This document shows positions 40,537 through 49,666 of a stretch of DNA of 64,000 bases, one piece after another. The stretch comes from Psychromicrobium silvestre (GTDB lineage Bacteria; Actinomycetota; Actinomycetes; Actinomycetales; Micrococcaceae): assembly GCF_013408295.1 (NCBI RefSeq), contig NZ_JACBYQ010000001.1, positions 558,001 through 622,000 on the forward strand. The letters run 5' to 3'. Position 1 is the first letter of the stretch. Each line of letters opens with the position of its first letter. The notes below the pieces were generated by a model. It saw nothing but the letters and a program-made list of their open reading frames with translations, was not told the DNA's origin and searched no databases. The translations under genes and the position numbers were made by a program.

Positions 40537-42294
40537 ATGAATCAGCAAGAACCCGCCACCGTCCCTGCCAGCATCGAACGGAGCACCGTGAGTGCGCTCC
40601 GCGAACGACCGCGCGCGCAGGTGCTCATCATCGGCGGTGGGATCAATGGCGTCGGCACCTTCCGCGACCTGGCCTTACAGGGAGTCGATGTGGTGCTGGT
40701 GGAGCGCGGTGACTATTGTCAAGGTGCCTCCGGAGCTTCTTCACATATGATCCATGGCGGCATTCGTTACCTGGAGAACGGCGAATTCCGGTTGGTGAAG
40801 GAGTCTGTTCAGGAACGTAACGGGCTACTGAAAATCGCACCGCACTATGTCAAGCCGCTGCAGACCACGATCCCGATTTTTTCCACAGTTTCCGGCGTGC
40901 TCAACGCCCCTTTGCGTTTCCTCACTCACAAACAGCAAGGCAAGCCCAAGGAACGCGGCGCCTTCCTGATCAAGCTCGGTTTGAGCCTGTACGACTCCTT
41001 CTCTCGGGATGGCGGCAGCGTGCCGCGTCACCAGTTCGCTGGTCGGAAGAAGGCATTACAGACCCTTCCGCTGCTCAACCAGGACATTAAATACGCGGCT
41101 ACCTACTTTGATGCCTCGGTGCATAATCCCGAACGGCTCACCCTGGACGTTTTGCGCGACGGTGAGCAGGCAGGACGGAGCGCGGATACCTCGCGTGCTC
41201 GAGCCAGCAACTACCTGGCGGTCACTAGGATCGCTGAGGACGGCGTCGAACTGACGGATCAGCTCACTGGCGAATCCTTCAGCTTCACTCCGGAACTCAT
41301 TGTGAACACCACAGGTGCCTGGGTTGATCAGACTAATGCGGCAATGGGGGAGGCCACTTCCTTTATGGGCGGCACCAAGGGCTCACATATTGTCTTGGAT
41401 CACCCTGAATTGCTGGCTGCTTGCGCTGGCCGTGAAATTTTCTTTGAGCACACTGACGGCCGGATCGTGCTGATCTACCCGATGGGTGACCGGGTCTTGG
41501 TGGGCACCACCGATGTGGATGCCGATATGCGCAAGGACGCGGTCTGCACGGAAGAGGAGATCGATTACTTCTTCGATCTGGTCAAGCATGTTTTCCCGAC
41601 CATTGAGGTGAACCGGAGTCAGATTGTCTACTCCTTTGCCGGGGTACGGCCACTGCCGAAACACGATGCAACTCAGCCCGGTTTCGTTTCCCGGGACTAT
41701 CGGATCGAACGCGCCGACCGGCAAGTTGGCGATCGGAAGATTCCAGTGCTGAGCCTGGTTGGTGGAAAGTGGACGACTTTCCGTGCCCTTAGCGAGCATA
41801 TGAGCAACGACGTTCTGGAATTGCTCGGTAAGGAACGCAAAGTTTCGACGGCGGGGCTCGCCATTGGCGGCGGAGTTGGCTTCCCGAAGGACGAAAAAGC
41901 GGTGGAGAGCTGGATCTTGCAGCACACCGGTCCGCAGGTGGATGCGCAGCGCGCGGCCGTGTTACTGACCCGTTATGGTTCTCGGGCCGAACAGGTCATC
42001 GAATACCTTGAGGCCGGTACCGACAAGGTACTAGATTCGACTTATGAGCTGAGCATTCGCGAAGTGGCTTATATTGCAGCCCACGAACAGCTTGGTCATT
42101 TGGTTGATGTGCTAATTCGGCGTACCTCGCTCGCTTTCCGCGGCCTGGTCACGGGGGAACTGTTGACCGAATTGGCTGAAGCCTTGCGTGGACCGCTGAA
42201 CTGGAGCGATGAGCGTGTGCAGTTCGAGCTCAGGCACGCTGAAATTGTCCTGGACCGTTTTCATCGGGTACAGGTACAGAACTTGGTGGTCTGA
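40537..42294 (+). CDS. glpD: Aerobic glycerol-3-phosphate dehydrogenase (FAD)
   Basis: Membrane-associated flavoenzyme that oxidises glycerol 3-phosphate to dihydroxyacetone phosphate and passes electrons to quinone. 585 aa. Dinucleotide-binding motif LIIGGGINGVGTFRDLALQG (residues about 30-49), GASSHMIHGGIRYLENGE, RPLPKHD, and LVGGKWTTFRALSEHM towards the end; C-terminal DAO_C cap domain. First gene of glpD-glpF-glpK. No clear ribosome-binding site; the ATG at 40537 may be leaderless or nearly so. Confidence 0.95.
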   Translation: MNQQEPATVPASIERSTVSALRERPRAQVLIIGGGINGVGTFRDLALQGVDVVLVERGDYCQGASGASSHMIHGGIRYLENGEFRLVKESVQERNGLLKIAPHYVKPLQTTIPIFSTVSGVLNAPLRFLTHKQQGKPKERGAFLIKLGLSLYDSFSRDGGSVPRHQFAGRKKALQTLPLLNQDIKYAATYFDASVHNPERLTLDVLRDGEQAGRSADTSRARASNYLAVTRIAEDGVELTDQLTGESFSFTPELIVNTTGAWVDQTNAAMGEATSFMGGTKGSHIVLDHPELLAACAGREIFFEHTDGRIVLIYPMGDRVLVGTTDVDADMRKDAVCTEEEIDYFFDLVKHVFPTIEVNRSQIVYSFAGVRPLPKHDATQPGFVSRDYRIERADRQVGDRKIPVLSLVGGKWTTFRALSEHMSNDVLELLGKERKVSTAGLAIGGGVGFPKDEKAVESWILQHTGPQVDAQRAAVLLTRYGSRAEQVIEYLEAGTDKVLDSTYELSIREVAYIAAHEQLGHLVDVLIRRTSLAFRGLVTGELLTELAEALRGPLNWSDERVQFELRHAEIVLDRFHRVQVQNLVV

Positions 42295-42375
42295 AGGGCC
42301 ATGGGGACCTAAGCACCAAGAACGCCGGGTTTCACTCGAAGTCGGCGCAAGATACGTATTGAGGAGTCAAAGACG

Positions 42376-43128
42376 ATGAATCTATTGGAGATATTCCTCT
42401 CCGAGCTACTCGGCACCGCCACCCTGATCCTGTTGGGAACCGGCGTGGTGGCGAACGTAGCGTTGAAGGGAACCAAGGGCAACGCCGGCGGTTTCTTGAT
42501 GGTTAACTTCGGTTGGGGTCTCGGTGTTTTTGCAGGCGTCTATGTAGCGGCTAAATCTGGCGCACACTTGAACCCGGCAGTCACCATAGGCGTTGCGATC
42601 AACGACCTAATGCAGGGTAAGCACGAATTTGTACCCGGCGTGGACATCAATCTAGGCACCATTGGGCTCTACATCCTGGCTCAGTTGCTTGGCGCCATTA
42701 TCGGCGCCGTGGTCTGCTGGCTGGCCTACAAGCAGCACTTCGATGCCGAGCCCGAGGCTGCTAATAAGCTGGGCGTGTTCTCCACCGGTCCGGCAATCCG
42801 GAACACCGGCTGGAACCTGGTCACCGAGATTGTTGCAACCTTCGTTCTGGTGTTCGTGGTTATCCTGTTCGCCGGTTCTCCCAGTGGCCTGGGGCCGCTC
42901 GCCGTCGCCTTGCTGGTGGTCGGCATTGGCGCCTCCCTTGGTGGTCCTACCGGCTACGCAATCAACCCGGCGCGTGACCTTGGCCCGCGTATTGCACACG
43001 CCTTCCTGCCGATCAAGGGCAAGGGTTCCAGCGACTGGAACTATTCCTGGATCCCGGTAGTTGGTCCGATCATTGGCGGCGTGCTGGCAGCTGTCGTCGC
43101 TCCGGCTGTCGCAGTCTTGGCCAAGTAA
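42376..43128 (+). CDS. glpF: Glycerol uptake facilitator (aquaglyceroporin)
   Basis: MIP-family channel for passive glycerol entry through the cytoplasmic membrane. 250 aa with six membrane helices and two half-helices. Both NPA boxes are present: LNPAVTIG with N66 and INPARDLGPR with N197; the Asp directly after NPAR marks the glycerol-permeable subgroup. The loop DLMQGKHEFVPGVDINLG between helices is typical of actinobacterial GlpF. AGGAG precedes the ATG. Lies 81 nt after glpD and 55 nt before glpK. Confidence 0.94.
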   Translation: MNLLEIFLSELLGTATLILLGTGVVANVALKGTKGNAGGFLMVNFGWGLGVFAGVYVAAKSGAHLNPAVTIGVAINDLMQGKHEFVPGVDINLGTIGLYILAQLLGAIIGAVVCWLAYKQHFDAEPEAANKLGVFSTGPAIRNTGWNLVTEIVATFVLVFVVILFAGSPSGLGPLAVALLVVGIGASLGGPTGYAINPARDLGPRIAHAFLPIKGKGSSDWNYSWIPVVGPIIGGVLAAVVAPAVAVLAK

Positions 43129-43183
43129 TACAGCAGGTAGTTAGACACTCGCAATCTTAAGAGGCAACGACAAAGGAGTTCTT

Positions 43184-44698
43184 ATGCCGCAGTATGTAAT
43201 AGCTATTGATCAAGGCACCACCTCGAGCAGGGCCATAGTTTTCGATCACGATGGCAATATCGTCTCCACCGGTCAGAAGGAGCACGAGCAGATCTTCCCG
43301 AAAGCGGGCTGGGTGGAGCATAACGCCACCGAGATCTGGGACAACACCCGCGAGGTGATTGGCCAAGCGCTCTCCAAGGCGAACCTGACCCGGCATGACA
43401 TTGCCGCCGTCGGAATTACCAATCAGCGCGAAACCGCTGTGGTCTGGGATAAGAACACCGGCGAGCCGGTGTACAACGCAATTGTCTGGCAGGACACCCG
43501 GACGCAGGACATCGTTGATCAGCTAGCCGCTGATGGCGGGGTTGACCGTTTCAAGTCCACCGTGGGCCTGCCCTTGGCCACCTACTTCTCCGGTACCAAG
43601 ATCAAGTGGATCCTGGACAATGTTGAAGGTGCCAGAGAGCGGGCCGAGGCGGGGGATTTGATCTTCGGTAACACCGATTCTTGGGTCACCTGGAACCTGA
43701 CCGGTGGCCCGGATGGTGGTGTGCACATCACCGATGTCACCAATGCCTCCCGGACCATGTTCATGGACTTAGAGACGCTTTCCTGGGATCAGTCGATTCT
43801 GGATGCTTTCGGTGTCCCGGCTTCGATGTTGCCCACGATTAAGTCCTCTTCTGAGGTCTACGGCACCGTACACACCTCGCAGTTGCTGCGGGAGGTGCCG
43901 GTGGCTGGCATCCTGGGTGATCAGCAGGCCGCTACCTTCGGCCAGGCGGCGTTCAATAGTGGCGAAGCCAAGAACACCTACGGTACGGGTTGCTTCTTGA
44001 TCTTCAACACGGGCGAGGAAATCGTTCGCTCCAAGAATGGTCTGCTCACCACGGTTGGCTATAAGCTCGGTGATGCTCCGACGCACTACGCCCTGGAGGG
44101 TTCAATTGCGGTGGCCGGCTCACTCATTCAGTGGCTGCGTGACAACCTCAACATGATCGGATCTGCTCCCGAGGTGGAGACCTTGGCCGCTTCCGTTGAA
44201 GATAATGGCGGGGTTTACATTGTGCCGGCATTTTCCGGTCTGTTCGCGCCCTACTGGCGTTCAGATGCCCGCGGTGCGATCGTCGGTCTGACCCGTTTCG
44301 TCAACAAGGGTCATATTGCTCGTGCTGCCTTGGAGGCTACGGCGTTCCAGACCCGTGAGGTGCTGGATGCGGTCAATGCCGATTCCGGTGTTCCGCTCAC
44401 CGAGTTGAAGGTCGACGGCGGTATGGTCGCCAATGAGGCGCTCATGCAGTTCCAGGCGGATATCCTGGGCGTGCCGGTGATCCGGCCGAAGGTCACCGAA
44501 ACCACCGCGCTGGGTGCTGCCTATGCGGCAGGCCTTGCGGTGGGCTTCTGGAATGGCCTGGGTGAGCTGTCCTCCAACTGGGCAGAGGATAAGCGCTGGG
44601 AGCCGCAGCTAGATGTGGCCGAGCGTGATCGTCAGCTCCGACTTTGGAAGAAGGCAGTTACCAAGTCGATGGACTGGGTCGACGAGGACGTCAAGTAA
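43184..44698 (+). CDS. glpK: Glycerol kinase
   Basis: Phosphorylates glycerol to glycerol 3-phosphate, trapping it in the cell. 504 aa, FGGY kinase. Phosphate-1 motif [13 protein letters not shown] (residues 7-19), [23 protein letters not shown], the adenosine region [17 protein letters not shown] (about 408-424) and [16 protein letters not shown]. Strong ribosome-binding site AAAGGAG. Completes the glycerol pathway with GlpF and GlpD. A nested palindrome follows 18 nt after the stop. Confidence 0.97.
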   Translation: MPQYVIAIDQGTTSSRAIVFDHDGNIVSTGQKEHEQIFPKAGWVEHNATEIWDNTREVIGQALSKANLTRHDIAAVGITNQRETAVVWDKNTGEPVYNAIVWQDTRTQDIVDQLAADGGVDRFKSTVGLPLATYFSGTKIKWILDNVEGARERAEAGDLIFGNTDSWVTWNLTGGPDGGVHITDVTNASRTMFMDLETLSWDQSILDAFGVPASMLPTIKSSSEVYGTVHTSQLLREVPVAGILGDQQAATFGQAAFNSGEAKNTYGTGCFLIFNTGEEIVRSKNGLLTTVGYKLGDAPTHYALEGSIAVAGSLIQWLRDNLNMIGSAPEVETLAASVEDNGGVYIVPAFSGLFAPYWRSDARGAIVGLTRFVNKGHIARAALEATAFQTREVLDAVNADSGVPLTELKVDGGMVANEALMQFQADILGVPVIRPKVTETTALGAAYAAGLAVGFWNGLGELSSNWAEDKRWEPQLDVAERDRQLRLWKKAVTKSMDWVDEDVK

Positions 44699-44716
44699 GT
44701 AACCTACGCAACATCC

Positions 44717-44794
44717 GCGCGTGAGTTCGCTTCTGCCTCTCGGATTCGCCTGTTTTTACGGGCGAATCCGAGACCGGGAAGCGAACTCACGCGC
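44717..44794. repeat. Nested extragenic palindrome, element A (left flank of DUF559 gene)
   Basis: Outer arms GCGCGTGAGTTCGCTTC (44717-44733) and its exact complement (44778-44794); inner arms CTCGGATTCGCC (44739-44750) and its complement (44761-44772) around the loop TGTTTTTACG. The whole can fold into a long two-part hairpin. A short T-run (TGCTTTT) follows on the plus strand, so it may also terminate glpK and the convergent DUF559 gene. It is related to element B, which lies in reverse orientation on the other side of the gene. Confidence 0.8.
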
Positions 44795-44799
44795 TGCTT

Positions 44800-45744
44800 T
44801 TAAGGGACGCTGCGCTTTAGGGCGCTGATCACTCGCCTGCGTAGTGCGGCTGGGCGTTCCAGGTCCGCCCATTCGACGCGGATTATTCGCCAGCCCTCCG
44901 CAACCAAAGCCTTCTCTCGGCGTCGCTCCTGGAACACCACTTCGGAGCTAGCGCCGTAGTCAAAGTATTTGCTCCGGCCGTCGAATTCCAGCAGGAGCCG
45001 TGCCTCGGACCAGCCGAGGTCGGCCCTGAAGAGCCCTGCCGTGGTCGCAAGCTCTAGCTGAGATGTCGGAGCCAGGTCCGAAACAATCAACCGAAGGCGA
45101 GACTCTCCAACAGATTCCGAGCGGCCATCTATCGCCCCCAGCACAAGCCTTGCTCGCCGCACCCCACGGCTTCCCGGGGTAGCAGCGAGTAGCCGCCGCA
45201 TGTAGGTCAAATCTGCGCCTTTTTGTAGAGCATGATCGCCCAGCACCACAGCTTGTTCAAACCCCAGGAGCCGGGCACAGTCGGTGGCCGTTCGCTCCAG
45301 ACTGGTTACCCGGAACTCTTGTCCGAGCTCATTTTGTACCAAGCATTCTTGCCGTCCCGGTATCGAATAGCGGTGCACCGTAACGTCATCCCCGAAACTA
45401 CCTCGCGACCAGCGGTAGGGGATATTAAGGTGGATTCGCTCACCCAGGCCCCAGGTTCGAAGCCCATGCAGACGAGCCGCGCTTTGATGGGTGTAGAGGT
45501 GAACACCGCCGCTCACTAGATGGTGCGCCTCAAGTTGCCACTGCGCTCGGTGCCAGGGCTCGGATCCTTCCCAGCGTTCGCGGAGGAGGTAGCCGCCTTT
45601 GCGGATCTTCAAGACGATACCGGCCGCAAGACAGTCCTGGAGCAGGAGATGATTGATCCCAGCGAGTTCGAGACTCAATCGGGTCTGGACAATGCCCTCG
45701 GGCCATCGTGCGCCGAGACGTTGCTGGAGTTTTAGCCTATCCAT
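44800..45744 (-). CDS. DUF559 / AbiEi-like nuclease-fold protein
   Basis: 314-aa protein of unknown function. The N-terminal part (residues about 1-60, QQRLGARWPEGIVQTRLSLE, VLKIRKGGYLLR) looks like the winged-helix AbiEi_4-type antitoxin domain. The middle is an AbiEi-like region (YTHQSAARLHGLRTWG, TSLERTATDCARLL). The C-terminal DUF559 region has a Vsr/PD-(D/E)XK-like core: FRADLGW (D242), LLLEFDGRSKY (E253, D255, K259), then WRIIRVEW. No cognate toxin is adjacent. Such genes are multicopy in many actinobacteria. ATG 45744 chosen; a TTG 17 codons upstream is less likely. It is enclosed by palindromes A and B. Confidence 0.72.
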   Translation of the reverse strand: MDRLKLQQRLGARWPEGIVQTRLSLELAGINHLLLQDCLAAGIVLKIRKGGYLLRERWEGSEPWHRAQWQLEAHHLVSGGVHLYTHQSAARLHGLRTWGLGERIHLNIPYRWSRGSFGDDVTVHRYSIPGRQECLVQNELGQEFRVTSLERTATDCARLLGFEQAVVLGDHALQKGADLTYMRRLLAATPGSRGVRRARLVLGAIDGRSESVGESRLRLIVSDLAPTSQLELATTAGLFRADLGWSEARLLLEFDGRSKYFDYGASSEVVFQERRREKALVAEGWRIIRVEWADLERPAALRRRVISALKRSVP

Positions 45745-45820
45745 CCCAGTAGACTGCCGATCAAATCTGGGTTCCGCTACCCCGGCATACCCCAATGTGG
45801 AAAACTCCGCAGCCCATTAT

Positions 45821-45894
45821 GCGCGAGTTCGCGGGTAACTCTCGGGTTCGCCCGTAAAGACAGGCGAACCCGAGAAGCGGAAGCGAACTCGCGC
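45821..45894. repeat. Nested extragenic palindrome, element B (right flank of DUF559 gene)
   Basis: Outer arms GCGCGAGTTCGC (45821-45832) and complement (45883-45894); inner arms CTCGGGTTCGCC (45841-45852) and complement (45863-45874) around CGTAAAGACA. Its reverse complement has the loop TGTCTTTACG, nearly that of element A, so B is an inverted copy of A. Relative to A, one inner base pair is changed from A-T to G-C on both arms and the outer stem is shortened on both arms. Confidence 0.8.
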
Positions 45895-45922
45895 GCTGGT
45901 CGCTGCTGGTCGGTGCTGGTCG
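45895..45922. repeat. Short tandem repeat next to element B
   Basis: GCTGGTCG occurs three times at about 10-nt period (starting near 45895, 45905 and 45915), directly abutting element B and before the putA stop. Meaning unknown; could be replication slippage. Confidence 0.4.
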
Positions 45923-45935
45923 CGCAGCGCGCTGC

Positions 45936-48900
45936 TTAGAGGACGGCGTGCGAGATGTTGTCGGGGTTGCCGAAACGGTGTGCCGTGATCGTGACAGCTT
46001 GCTCGTGTAGGAACGGCAGCAGTTCGATCCGTCCGGCTTCGGTGACCGAACCAGCATAGATCGCCAGATCGGGGCTACCCTGGCTGGCCGCCAGCAGGGC
46101 GCGCTCGGCGCTGCGCTCGGTGTCACCCACCAGCCGGACGCGGATGGGGCCACGGGCGGTCACCCGGGCTGCCCAATCGGCCTCGGACTCAAGCAGGAGA
46201 CTTACTCCAAGCTGGGTGAGGGCATTCCGCAGTGGGCTCGTCGGCTGCTCAGCCACAGACACCGTTACCGAGGAACCGCTAAGGTAACCTGCCGCCGTCG
46301 TACGCAATAATTCGGCAGCAGAACCAGCCACCAAACGGACCTCAACCGGCACCGGCAGGTAGCGGAAAACATTCCGCTCCACCCCGAGCGCGGAGACATC
46401 CTTGGCCACACCGAATTCTGCTTCCCACTGGCGCTGATCATCGGCGACGGAGCGCTGCAGATAGGCAAGCTGCTCGGCCGGAAGGTCGGCGGCAACGGCC
46501 TTAAGAGCTTGCTCGACGGCGGGACGCAGCTTGAGCGGGACACTCGCCTCCGGCAGTTCCCGAGATTCCCAGGAGCCCAGATGTACCAAGTAATTCGGCC
46601 CGCCAGCCTTGGCTCCTGCACCCACAGAGGAGCGCTTCCACCCGCCAAAGGGCTGGCGCTGCACGATGGCGCCGGTGATGCCGCGGTTCACATAAAGGTT
46701 CCCAGCCTGCACCTTATCCAGCCAGAGCGCCAGCTCTTCGGCATCCATGGTGTGCAATCCGGCTGTCAAGCCGTAAGCCGAGGCGTTCTGCAGCTCAATG
46801 GCTTCTTCCAGGGTTTTAGCGGTCATCACGCCCAGCACGGGTCCGAAGAACTCGGTCAGGTGGTAGTAGCTGTTCGGCCGCACGCCGGTGCGAACACCGG
46901 GGGAGTAGAGCCTGCCCTCGGTATCGAGCTTGCGCGGGGCGACCAACCAGGATTCCCCTTCGCCCAGGGTTGTCAACGCGGTCTTGAGCTTTCCGGCTGC
47001 GGGTTCAATGATCGGTCCTATCTCGGTTTCGGGGTCCTCGGGGAAACCAACCTTGAGTGAGGACACCGCATCCACCAGTTGGTTCCGGAAGCGATCGGAA
47101 TCCGCCACCGAGCCAACCAGGATTACCAGCGAGGCGGCCGAACACTTCTGACCGGCGTGGCCGAAGGCGGAGCGCACCACATCCTTAGCTGCAACATCCA
47201 GATCTGCACTAGGAGTGACGATAATCGCGTTCTTGCCGCTGGTTTCGGCCAGCAGGGGCAAGTCTGAACGCCAGGAGCGGAACAGCTTCGCCGTCTCGTA
47301 GGCTCCGGTCAGAATTACCCGATCCACAGCCGGATGGGAGATCAGGTGCTGACCAATCGGCCCCTCAGCCACATCAGCAAAAATCAGCACGTCCTTGGAG
47401 ATCCCTGCCGCCCAGAGCGCCTCCACCACAACGGCGGCGCAACGCTTGGCCTGGGGAGCGGGCTTGACGATCACCGAGCTACCCGCGGCGAGCGGGGCCA
47501 AGATGGAGCCTGCCGTAATAGCGATCGGGAAATTCCACGGTGGCGTGACCACGGTCAGCTTGGAGGGCACGAAAGTCGCCCCCTGCACCTGGTCCAGCTT
47601 CGCGGCACTCATCCCGTAGTAATTGGCGAAGTCGACGGCTTCGCTGATCTCAACATCGCCTTCGGCGAGCGTCTTGCCGGTTTCGCTGGCGGCAACCTCG
47701 ATCAGCTCACCACGACGGCGGGAAAGTTCGACGGCGGCCTTCCGCAGCAAAGCGGCACGACCCGCACCGCCAAGCGCGGCCCACTCCGGCTGCGCGGTCA
47801 GGGCGCGCTCGATCAAAACCTCGACGGCTTCGGTGCTATCAAAGACGGAAGCCTCGACCAGGTCCATGCCCAGCCGCGATTGGGGAACCTTGGAGAGCAC
47901 TTCGCGGCCCCAAGCCCGCACCACTGGCAGCGATGAATCGGAGTCGTCAGCGTTGTTAAAGCCGTTTTCGGGCTGCTCCGGGGCGCGGTCCGTCTGCTGT
48001 TTCCGGTTAGCTTCCGGAACCACTGTGTCCAGAGCCGCCAGCGAATCCAGGAATCGCTGCGTCTCGCGCTGCAGGAGTTGCGGATTCGAGGTCAGTTCGA
48101 AGACCGCGGACATAAAGTTCTCCTGGCTGGCATTCTCCTCCAGCCGACGGATCAGGTAGCTGATGGCCACATCGAACTGCTGCGGCTTAACCACGGGTGT
48201 GTAGAGCAGCAGTGAGCCGACATCCTGCCGCACCGCATCCGCCTGGTCTTCGGCCATGCCGAGCAGCATTTCGAACTCGACCTTCTCGGAGACGCCACGA
48301 CGATCAGCCAGCAGGTGAGCGAAGGCAATATCGAAGAGATTGTGCCCGGCCACACCAAGCCGCACAGCATCGGTATTTTCCTTTTGCAGAGCCCAGTCCA
48401 GGCAGCGCTTGTAGTTGGTATCGGCGTCCTGCTTGGAGGCGACGGTGGCCAACTCCCAACCGTGTAGGGCGGCATCCACCTTCTCCATGGCCAGGTTCGC
48501 GCCCTTGACCAGACGGACCTTGATGCCGGCGCCACCGGCGGCGCGACGTACTTGCGCCCAGCCGGTGAGGTCCTGCAAAGCTCCCAGGGCGTCAGGCAAA
48601 TAGGCCTGCAAGACAATCCCTGCTTCTAGCTTTTCCAGCTCAGGACGATCCAAGATTCGCTTGAAGACCGCGACCGTAAGGTCCAGATCGTGATACTCCT
48701 CCATATCCAGGTTAATGAACTTCGGCTCCGCCGAGGAAGCGGCCATTAGATAGAGCGGGACCAACCGATCGGTGATCTTCTGCACGCTCTCTTCAAAGGC
48801 CCACATGTTCAGTTGGGAAACCACAGAGGAGACCTTGATCGAAACATAGTCGACGTCGGGGCGCGCCAATAGCTCTTTCGTTCCGGCTAGACGGGCGTCG

Positions 48901-49391
48901 GCTTCCTTATCGCCCAATACTGCTTCACCGAGCAGGTTAATATTTAGCCTGGTGTGATCCTTCTTCAGCTTGGCAATTGAGGTTCCCAGCTGGCGGGGGC
49001 GGGCATCGACAATCAAGTGCGCCACCATTTGGCGCAGAATTGTTCTGGCTACCGGCACCACGGCCCAAGGCAATATGGGGGCAGCCAGCCCACCCAATCG
49101 GACGCCAGCTTTCATGAACCAGGGCAGGAAGGTAGGGGTGTTCTTGGCTAATAGGGTGAGGTTGCGGGCCGCGACTCCGAGATCTTCGGGACGGACCACT
49201 CGGTCCACGAAACCAATCGTGAAGTCCAAGCCGTTCTGGTCCTTGAGCACCTCGGCCAGCAACGCTGCCGAACTCGAAGCCTTTTTCGCGGAACTGGATA
49301 CCGGAGCATCCAACCATTTCTGAACCAAGGCAATAACGTCGTTGGCCAGATCGGCGGGGCGGGGATTGATGGGAGCAAACATTTGAGGCAT
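45936..49391 (-). CDS. putA: Bifunctional proline dehydrogenase / L-glutamate gamma-semialdehyde dehydrogenase
   Basis: Oxidises proline to glutamate in two steps: FAD-dependent PRODH barrel (about residues 60-420) and NAD-dependent P5C dehydrogenase (about 500-990). 1151 aa. PRODH shows VRLVKGANLAMEKVDA-type motifs and LLGMAEDQADAVR. The ALDH domain has the glutamate in LLAETSGKNAI and nucleophile C750 in HAGQKCSAA, and ends with GAIVQRQPFGGWKRSS. A further C-terminal region of about 160 residues is degenerate ALDH-like, as in long PutA proteins. No ribbon-helix-helix DNA-binding domain, so not a trifunctional repressor. ATG 49391 gives MPQMFAPINP; a longer frame to 49463 lacks support. Confidence 0.93.
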   Translation of the reverse strand: MPQMFAPINPRPADLANDVIALVQKWLDAPVSSSAKKASSSAALLAEVLKDQNGLDFTIGFVDRVVRPEDLGVAARNLTLLAKNTPTFLPWFMKAGVRLGGLAAPILPWAVVPVARTILRQMVAHLIVDARPRQLGTSIAKLKKDHTRLNINLLGEAVLGDKEADARLAGTKELLARPDVDYVSIKVSSVVSQLNMWAFEESVQKITDRLVPLYLMAASSAEPKFINLDMEEYHDLDLTVAVFKRILDRPELEKLEAGIVLQAYLPDALGALQDLTGWAQVRRAAGGAGIKVRLVKGANLAMEKVDAALHGWELATVASKQDADTNYKRCLDWALQKENTDAVRLGVAGHNLFDIAFAHLLADRRGVSEKVEFEMLLGMAEDQADAVRQDVGSLLLYTPVVKPQQFDVAISYLIRRLEENASQENFMSAVFELTSNPQLLQRETQRFLDSLAALDTVVPEANRKQQTDRAPEQPENGFNNADDSDSSLPVVRAWGREVLSKVPQSRLGMDLVEASVFDSTEAVEVLIERALTAQPEWAALGGAGRAALLRKAAVELSRRRGELIEVAASETGKTLAEGDVEISEAVDFANYYGMSAAKLDQVQGATFVPSKLTVVTPPWNFPIAITAGSILAPLAAGSSVIVKPAPQAKRCAAVVVEALWAAGISKDVLIFADVAEGPIGQHLISHPAVDRVILTGAYETAKLFRSWRSDLPLLAETSGKNAIIVTPSADLDVAAKDVVRSAFGHAGQKCSAASLVILVGSVADSDRFRNQLVDAVSSLKVGFPEDPETEIGPIIEPAAGKLKTALTTLGEGESWLVAPRKLDTEGRLYSPGVRTGVRPNSYYHLTEFFGPVLGVMTAKTLEEAIELQNASAYGLTAGLHTMDAEELALWLDKVQAGNLYVNRGITGAIVQRQPFGGWKRSSVGAGAKAGGPNYLVHLGSWESRELPEASVPLKLRPAVEQALKAVAADLPAEQLAYLQRSVADDQRQWEAEFGVAKDVSALGVERNVFRYLPVPVEVRLVAGSAAELLRTTAAGYLSGSSVTVSVAEQPTSPLRNALTQLGVSLLLESEADWAARVTARGPIRVRLVGDTERSAERALLAASQGSPDLAIYAGSVTEAGRIELLPFLHEQAVTITAHRFGNPDNISHAVL

Positions 49392-49549
49392 GTGACGAAG
49401 ACCTATCAAATGACGGGCCAGCCGGATAACTATTGACGGGTGGCCGATCGGCCGTGGGAGCACTCCTCCTCGGCACGAATGCGCTCGGCATTCATAATTA
49501 GGATATCCCTCTCGCGCGGCCGCAGGCGAACATACGCTAATGTTGAATC

Positions 49550-49600
49550 ATGCACTCTTCCTGCACACACAGCGGCTTGATTAGCAACGTGCTTATTTAG
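49550..49600 (+). CDS. Candidate 16-codon leader peptide upstream of leuS
   Basis: ATG at 49550 opens MHSSCTHSGLISNVLI, ending in TAG at 49598-49600, immediately in front of a perfect hairpin and then a terminator-like structure. TACGCT at 49533-49538 could be its -10, placing the transcript start a few bases before the ATG; no Shine-Dalgarno sequence. Two Leu, four Ser and one Cys codons are present, with no run of one residue, so the sensed amino acid is not evident. May be non-coding. Confidence 0.35.
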   Translation: MHSSCTHSGLISNVLI

Positions 49601-49622
49601 CCGTACAGCGCTAGCTGTACGG
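49601..49622 (+). promoter_or_regulatory. Hairpin following the leader ORF
   Basis: CCGTACAGC-GCTA-GCTGTACGG is a perfect 9-bp stem with a tetraloop that starts directly after the stop codon of the small ORF, 106 nt before leuS. In an attenuator it could act as a pause or competing structure. Confidence 0.5.
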
Positions 49623-49625
49623 TAT

Positions 49626-49666
49626 GCCCCGAAAGGCCGTTTGCCCGGCCCGAGGGGCTTTTGTGT
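49626..49666 (+). terminator. Terminator-like hairpin in the leuS leader
   Basis: GCCCC (49626-49630) and GGGGC (49654-49658) enclose an inner GGCC/GGCC stem and are followed by TTTTGTGT. It lies upstream of leuS with only the small ORF before it on this strand, so it would terminate a leader RNA or a small RNA, not a preceding gene. Confidence 0.55.

Noticed and set aside
44700-45935. Insertion sequence around the DUF559 gene
   Set aside because: No transposase, and I see no target-site duplication flanking elements A and B; kept as a possible non-classical cassette only.
45936-49391. Trifunctional PutA with a DNA-binding repressor domain
   Set aside because: The N-terminus (MFAPINPRPADLA) has no ribbon-helix-helix motif; the enzyme is bifunctional.
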